DNA of 64,000 bases from a virus. This document shows, piece after piece, positions 61,642-64,000 of this stretch. Both the position numbers and the translations under genes were made by a program. The stretch's first letter is position 1. Every line of letters starts with the position of its first letter. Location: the IMG/VR virus record IMGVR_UViG_3300035703_000060, positions 1 to 64,000 of that record. One strand, given 5' to 3'. The notes under the pieces were generated by a model. The model saw nothing but the letters and a program-made list of their open reading frames with translations. It made no database searches and had not been told where the DNA came from.

Positions 61642-61989
61642 ATGAACTCTATTTATTCTGAATGGAACCCTAAGTTAATGGAGGTTTTTTCTCCAAAAGA
61701 GTTAATTATTTTGGAAAATGTGATGATGTATCTGCAGTACGAAAATAATATTGCATATCAAGACAGTATGTATGAAACTGCGCGAGATAGTGGGGAAGAA
61801 TCTGAGTATCTTGATGTTATTCCTGGTGAAGATCGTGAAGTTCAAGAATATAAAGTCTTTAACGACATTTATAAAAAACTTATGATCATTCATGAGGTAA
61901 AATTTGAAGAACTTCCTGAAAATTTAATGACTGAACCAAAATATTCATCAAATATGTCTAACCAGTTTCGTCAAGCAATTATGGGTTGA
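61642..61989 (+). CDS. Acidic helical protein, unknown
   Basis: 115 residues, acidic, mostly helical, starting MNSIYSEWNPKLMEVFSPKE, with L-E-N-V-M-M-Y-L-Q-Y-E-N-N, then a loop rich in Asp, Glu and Gly. No domain recognised. Three nt after the previous stop, just ahead of gp44; a conserved passenger of the cyanophage clamp-loader region. Confidence 0.6.
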   Translation: MNSIYSEWNPKLMEVFSPKELIILENVMMYLQYENNIAYQDSMYETARDSGEESEYLDVIPGEDREVQEYKVFNDIYKKLMIIHEVKFEELPENLMTEPKYSSNMSNQFRQAIMG

Positions 61990-61991
61990 TT

Positions 61992-62936
61992 ATGACAAGT
62001 GAATTTCTTTATGTGGAAAAGTATCGTCCTCAAGTGATTGAGGATTGTATTCTTCCTGATGATACTAAAAAAACGTTTAAGGAGTTTGTAGAGAAGGGTG
62101 AGATTCCAAATCTCCTTCTTGCTGGACCTCCTGGTATTGGTAAAACAACTATTGCTAAAGCATTATGTAATGAATTGGGGGCAGATTATTATGTCATCAA
62201 CGGATCCGACGAAGGGCGTTTCCTGGATACTGTACGGAACCAAGCAAAGAACTTCGCTTCGACCGTTTCACTTACGGGATCTTCTAAACACAAAGTCATC
62301 ATTATCGATGAGGCGGATAACACAGGCAACGATGTACAACTCCTACTACGGGCGAATATTGAGGCATTTTATAACAACTGCCGATTCATCTTCACCTGTA
62401 ATTACAAGAACAAGATTATTGAACCTCTCCACTCCCGATGTGCAGTCATTGACTTCAACATTAAAGGAAAACAGAAGCAGCAACTGGCAGGAAGTTTCTT
62501 CAAAAGAGTTCTCCAAATCTTGGATCAGGAAAAAATTGAGTATGATGAAAAAGTTGTTGTTGAACTAGTTACCAAACACTTTCCAGATTTTCGTAGGGTT
62601 CTTAACGAATGCCAAAGATACTCTACTGGGGGAAAAATTGACTCTGGCATTCTTGCATCTTTCTCTGACATTTCTGTAAATGAACTTATTAAAAATCTCA
62701 AGGATAAGAACTTTCCTGAAGTCCGAAAGTGGGTGGTCTCCAACTTGGACAACGATGCTTCTAGTTTACTTCGCAGGATTTATGACGCCTCTTATGATTG
62801 CCTTGTTCCCGCATCTATCCCTGCTGCCGTTCTTGTTATTGCTAAGTATCAATACCAATGTGCGTTCGTGGCTGATCAGGAAATTAACCTTCTAGCGGCA
62901 TTAACTGAACTAATGTGTGAGGTTGAATTCAAATGA
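61992..62936 (+). CDS. gp44: Clamp loader large subunit gp44
   Basis: 314 residues from the ATG at 61992 (T4 gp44 319; a TTG at 61986 is rejected). Start M-T-S-E-F-L-Y-V-E-K-Y-R-P is typical. AAA+ motifs: Walker A G-P-P-G-I-G-K-T (45-52), Walker B V-I-I-I-D-E-A-D, and the S-R-C motif in L-H-S-R-C-A-V-I-D-F. With gp62 it loads gp45 at primer ends. gp62 itself is not in the window. ATGA overlap with the next gene. Confidence 0.96.
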   Translation: MTSEFLYVEKYRPQVIEDCILPDDTKKTFKEFVEKGEIPNLLLAGPPGIGKTTIAKALCNELGADYYVINGSDEGRFLDTVRNQAKNFASTVSLTGSSKHKVIIIDEADNTGNDVQLLLRANIEAFYNNCRFIFTCNYKNKIIEPLHSRCAVIDFNIKGKQKQQLAGSFFKRVLQILDQEKIEYDEKVVVELVTKHFPDFRRVLNECQRYSTGGKIDSGILASFSDISVNELIKNLKDKNFPEVRKWVVSNLDNDASSLLRRIYDASYDCLVPASIPAAVLVIAKYQYQCAFVADQEINLLAALTELMCEVEFK

Positions 62937-63139
62937 ATTTATATAAAGTTGATTATAAGTCTTTAAAAGAAGAACGTGTTAAGACTACTCCTGAAAATGT
63001 AAGGGAAGCAAACGAAGCGTTGTTTCGTGCTAAAATGACTCTTCCTGCTGCTGCAAAGCATTGTGGCATGACGCAGAAAGAAATGAAAATGACCTTTCTT
63101 GAGTATTTAAAGTACCATCCCACTGATTATGAAGTCTAA
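62933..63139 (+). CDS. Small HTH-like protein, unknown
   Basis: 68 residues. The second half, E-A-L-F-R-A-K-M-T-L-P-A-A-A-K-H-C-G-M-T, followed by K-E-M-K-M-T-F-L-E-Y-L, reads as a helix-turn-helix (A-A-K-H-C-G-M-T as turn). Basic and Lys/Glu-rich. Coupled to gp44 by ATGA and overlapping the next gene by 11 nt. It sits in the slot of gp62 but is too short and unlike it. Confidence 0.6.
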   Translation: MNLYKVDYKSLKEERVKTTPENVREANEALFRAKMTLPAAAKHCGMTQKEMKMTFLEYLKYHPTDYEV

Positions 63140-63719
63140 TTTTTCTAAACTCCAACCAAAGCAAAAGGATCGTGTTGAAACTTACTGTAGAATTGCTTTT
63201 AATGCTCTAAAGGCAAATGTAGACGAATGGTTTTCTAAGCGAAATTGTAAAGATACAACTCGTGCAATCACTCATTCATTTTATAACACAGTACATTCTC
63301 TTTCAATTCCTTCTGGATTAATTAGTGTTGAAGCAGTAGAAAAGAAAAAACAAGAACCTGAATGGGCTCTTTGTAAAGATCATTGTTATTCTCCACAATT
63401 TGTTGGTAGAATGATCATGGATAACTCTGATAAGTATTTGAATGATTATGATCTTTATCGAGAATTGTTCATCATGGCATGTACAACTATCATCGTTACT
63501 CCAGAAGAAAACAGAAGTCTATCATTTTTGACCTCTAATAGGAATAATGAGTTTAAAATATATGCCCATACTGATCAAAAATATCAACATTTAAATATTC
63601 AGTTGTTAGAAAAAGCAGAAGGTGCAAAGTGGTATAATAAAGATATGAAACCTGCCAGTAACTACATTGAAACACCAACTGAACTTATTGAATATGAAAC
63701 CCAGTTCTTAATCGTATGA
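63129..63719 (+). CDS. Conserved phage protein, unknown
   Basis: 196 residues. Features: V-D-E-W-F-S-K-R-N-C-K-D-T-T-R-A-I, then A-L-C-K-D-H-C-Y-S-P-Q-F-V-G-R-M-I-M-D-N and a hydrophobic segment L-F-I-M-A-C-T-T-I-I-V-T that is probably a buried strand rather than a membrane helix. No catalytic motif I can name. The length is close to T4 gp62 (187) but the sequence does not resemble it. Overlaps both neighbours by a few nt. Confidence 0.6.
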   Translation: MKSNFSKLQPKQKDRVETYCRIAFNALKANVDEWFSKRNCKDTTRAITHSFYNTVHSLSIPSGLISVEAVEKKKQEPEWALCKDHCYSPQFVGRMIMDNSDKYLNDYDLYRELFIMACTTIIVTPEENRSLSFLTSNRNNEFKIYAHTDQKYQHLNIQLLEKAEGAKWYNKDMKPASNYIETPTELIEYETQFLIV

Positions 63720-64000
63720 GTTTATTATCCGAAAGTGATGCTATTTGGGCAGCAGATCAATTTATACAATATTATTCTAAGTTTAATCGCATTGATGATT
63801 ATATGCGATTTGTAAAACAAAGTAGAATTGAAAATTCTTCTGGAAAATTATTTGGTCCTGAAGAGGAAATATTTTCTGACTTTTCAGTTGAACCAAATAG
63901 TATGTCTTTTACAATTCATGAGGTGGACACTAGTTCTAAACCAAAGACAAAGTATAATCAGGAATTGTATTCTGAAATTTTAAATATGACTGCTTCTAAT
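63716..64000 (+). CDS. Partial gene running off the right edge
   Basis: 95 residues visible from the ATG at 63716 (ATGA overlap with the previous stop), still open at 64000. It begins MSLLSESDAIWAADQFIQYY and continues with N-R-I-D-D-Y-M-R-F-V-K-Q-S-R-I. Not recognised; in T4-like genomes gp62 or regA would follow in this neighbourhood, but the visible part resembles neither. Confidence 0.6.
   Translation, partial: MSLLSESDAIWAADQFIQYYSKFNRIDDYMRFVKQSRIENSSGKLFGPEEEIFSDFSVEPNSMSFTIHEVDTSSKPKTKYNQELYSEILNMTASN

Noticed and set aside
63129-63719. Assignment as clamp loader small subunit gp62
   Set aside because: Length is similar, but no sequence resemblance to T4 gp62 is visible, so the gene is left as unknown.
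1-64000. tRNA genes, CRISPR arrays, insertion sequences, replication origin
   Set aside because: Looked for by eye on both strands in the short gaps; no cloverleaf, no spaced direct repeats, no transposase and no origin-like repeat cluster was found.

Overview
The window is a contiguous piece of a T4-like marine myovirus genome, almost certainly a cyanophage (Kyanoviridae type). The T4 core genes appear in the usual cyanophage order. Between them sit genes typical of phages of Prochlorococcus and Synechococcus: a phage SpeD, a DUF3110 protein whose relatives are cyanobacterial, a CobS-like AAA+ ATPase, a nucleotide-sugar dehydrogenase and a DUF3310-like protein. The DNA is AT-rich, every convincing gene is on the + strand, and genes are packed with 1-17 nt overlaps or very short gaps. 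I see no tRNA, CRISPR array or insertion sequence. No non-coding stretch exceeds about 120 nt. Host genus cannot be fixed from this window because psbA and other photosynthesis genes are not in it.

Layout. 1-3.3 kb: small accessory genes, namely an AbrB/MazE-like protein, two paralogous short YxIY proteins, a free-standing HNH endonuclease with its own sigma70-type promoter, a GT-A glycosyltransferase, and speD. 3.3-31.2 kb: baseplate, tail-fibre and neck genes (gp25, gp6, a 4194-residue giant, gp8-like, a 2503-residue DUF4815 protein, gp13, gp14, gp15). 31.2-45.5 kb: DNA packaging, sheath, tube and head (gp16, a 647-residue Cys-rich basic insert, gp17, gp18, gp19, gp20, gp67-like, gp21, gp22, gp23), closed by a strong terminator. 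45.5-46.5 kb: an RlpA-like protein and a gp3-like tail protein. 46.5-53.3 kb: recombination and late-transcription genes (uvsY, uvsW, gp55, gp47, DUF3110, gp46) and a short UDP-sugar dehydrogenase. 53.3-59.4 kb: accessory block with a vWA metalloprotease, a CobS/MoxR-like ATPase and a second HNH endonuclease. 59.4-64 kb: DUF3310-like protein, sliding clamp gp45, clamp loader gp44 and interleaved small genes; the last gene runs off the window.

How it works together. gp55, the late sigma factor, has an extended -10 promoter of its own. Twelve TATAAATA-like elements lie 20-36 nt before start codons, mostly of virion genes, and fit gp55-dependent late promoters. gp21 protease would mature the prohead made of gp20, gp22, gp23 and gp67-like protein. 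Two further proteins begin with a sequence very like the T4 capsid-targeting signal (M-K-T-Y-Q-E-F-I-x-E-A), so they may be packaged in the head; one of them is an RlpA-like wall protein.

The most interesting candidates for undescribed biology are (1) that head-targeted RlpA-like protein, (2) the CobS/MoxR ATPase plus zincin-vWA protein, each behind a matching terminator-promoter cassette, and (3) a G-x-G-Y repeat module shared by four tail and neck proteins.
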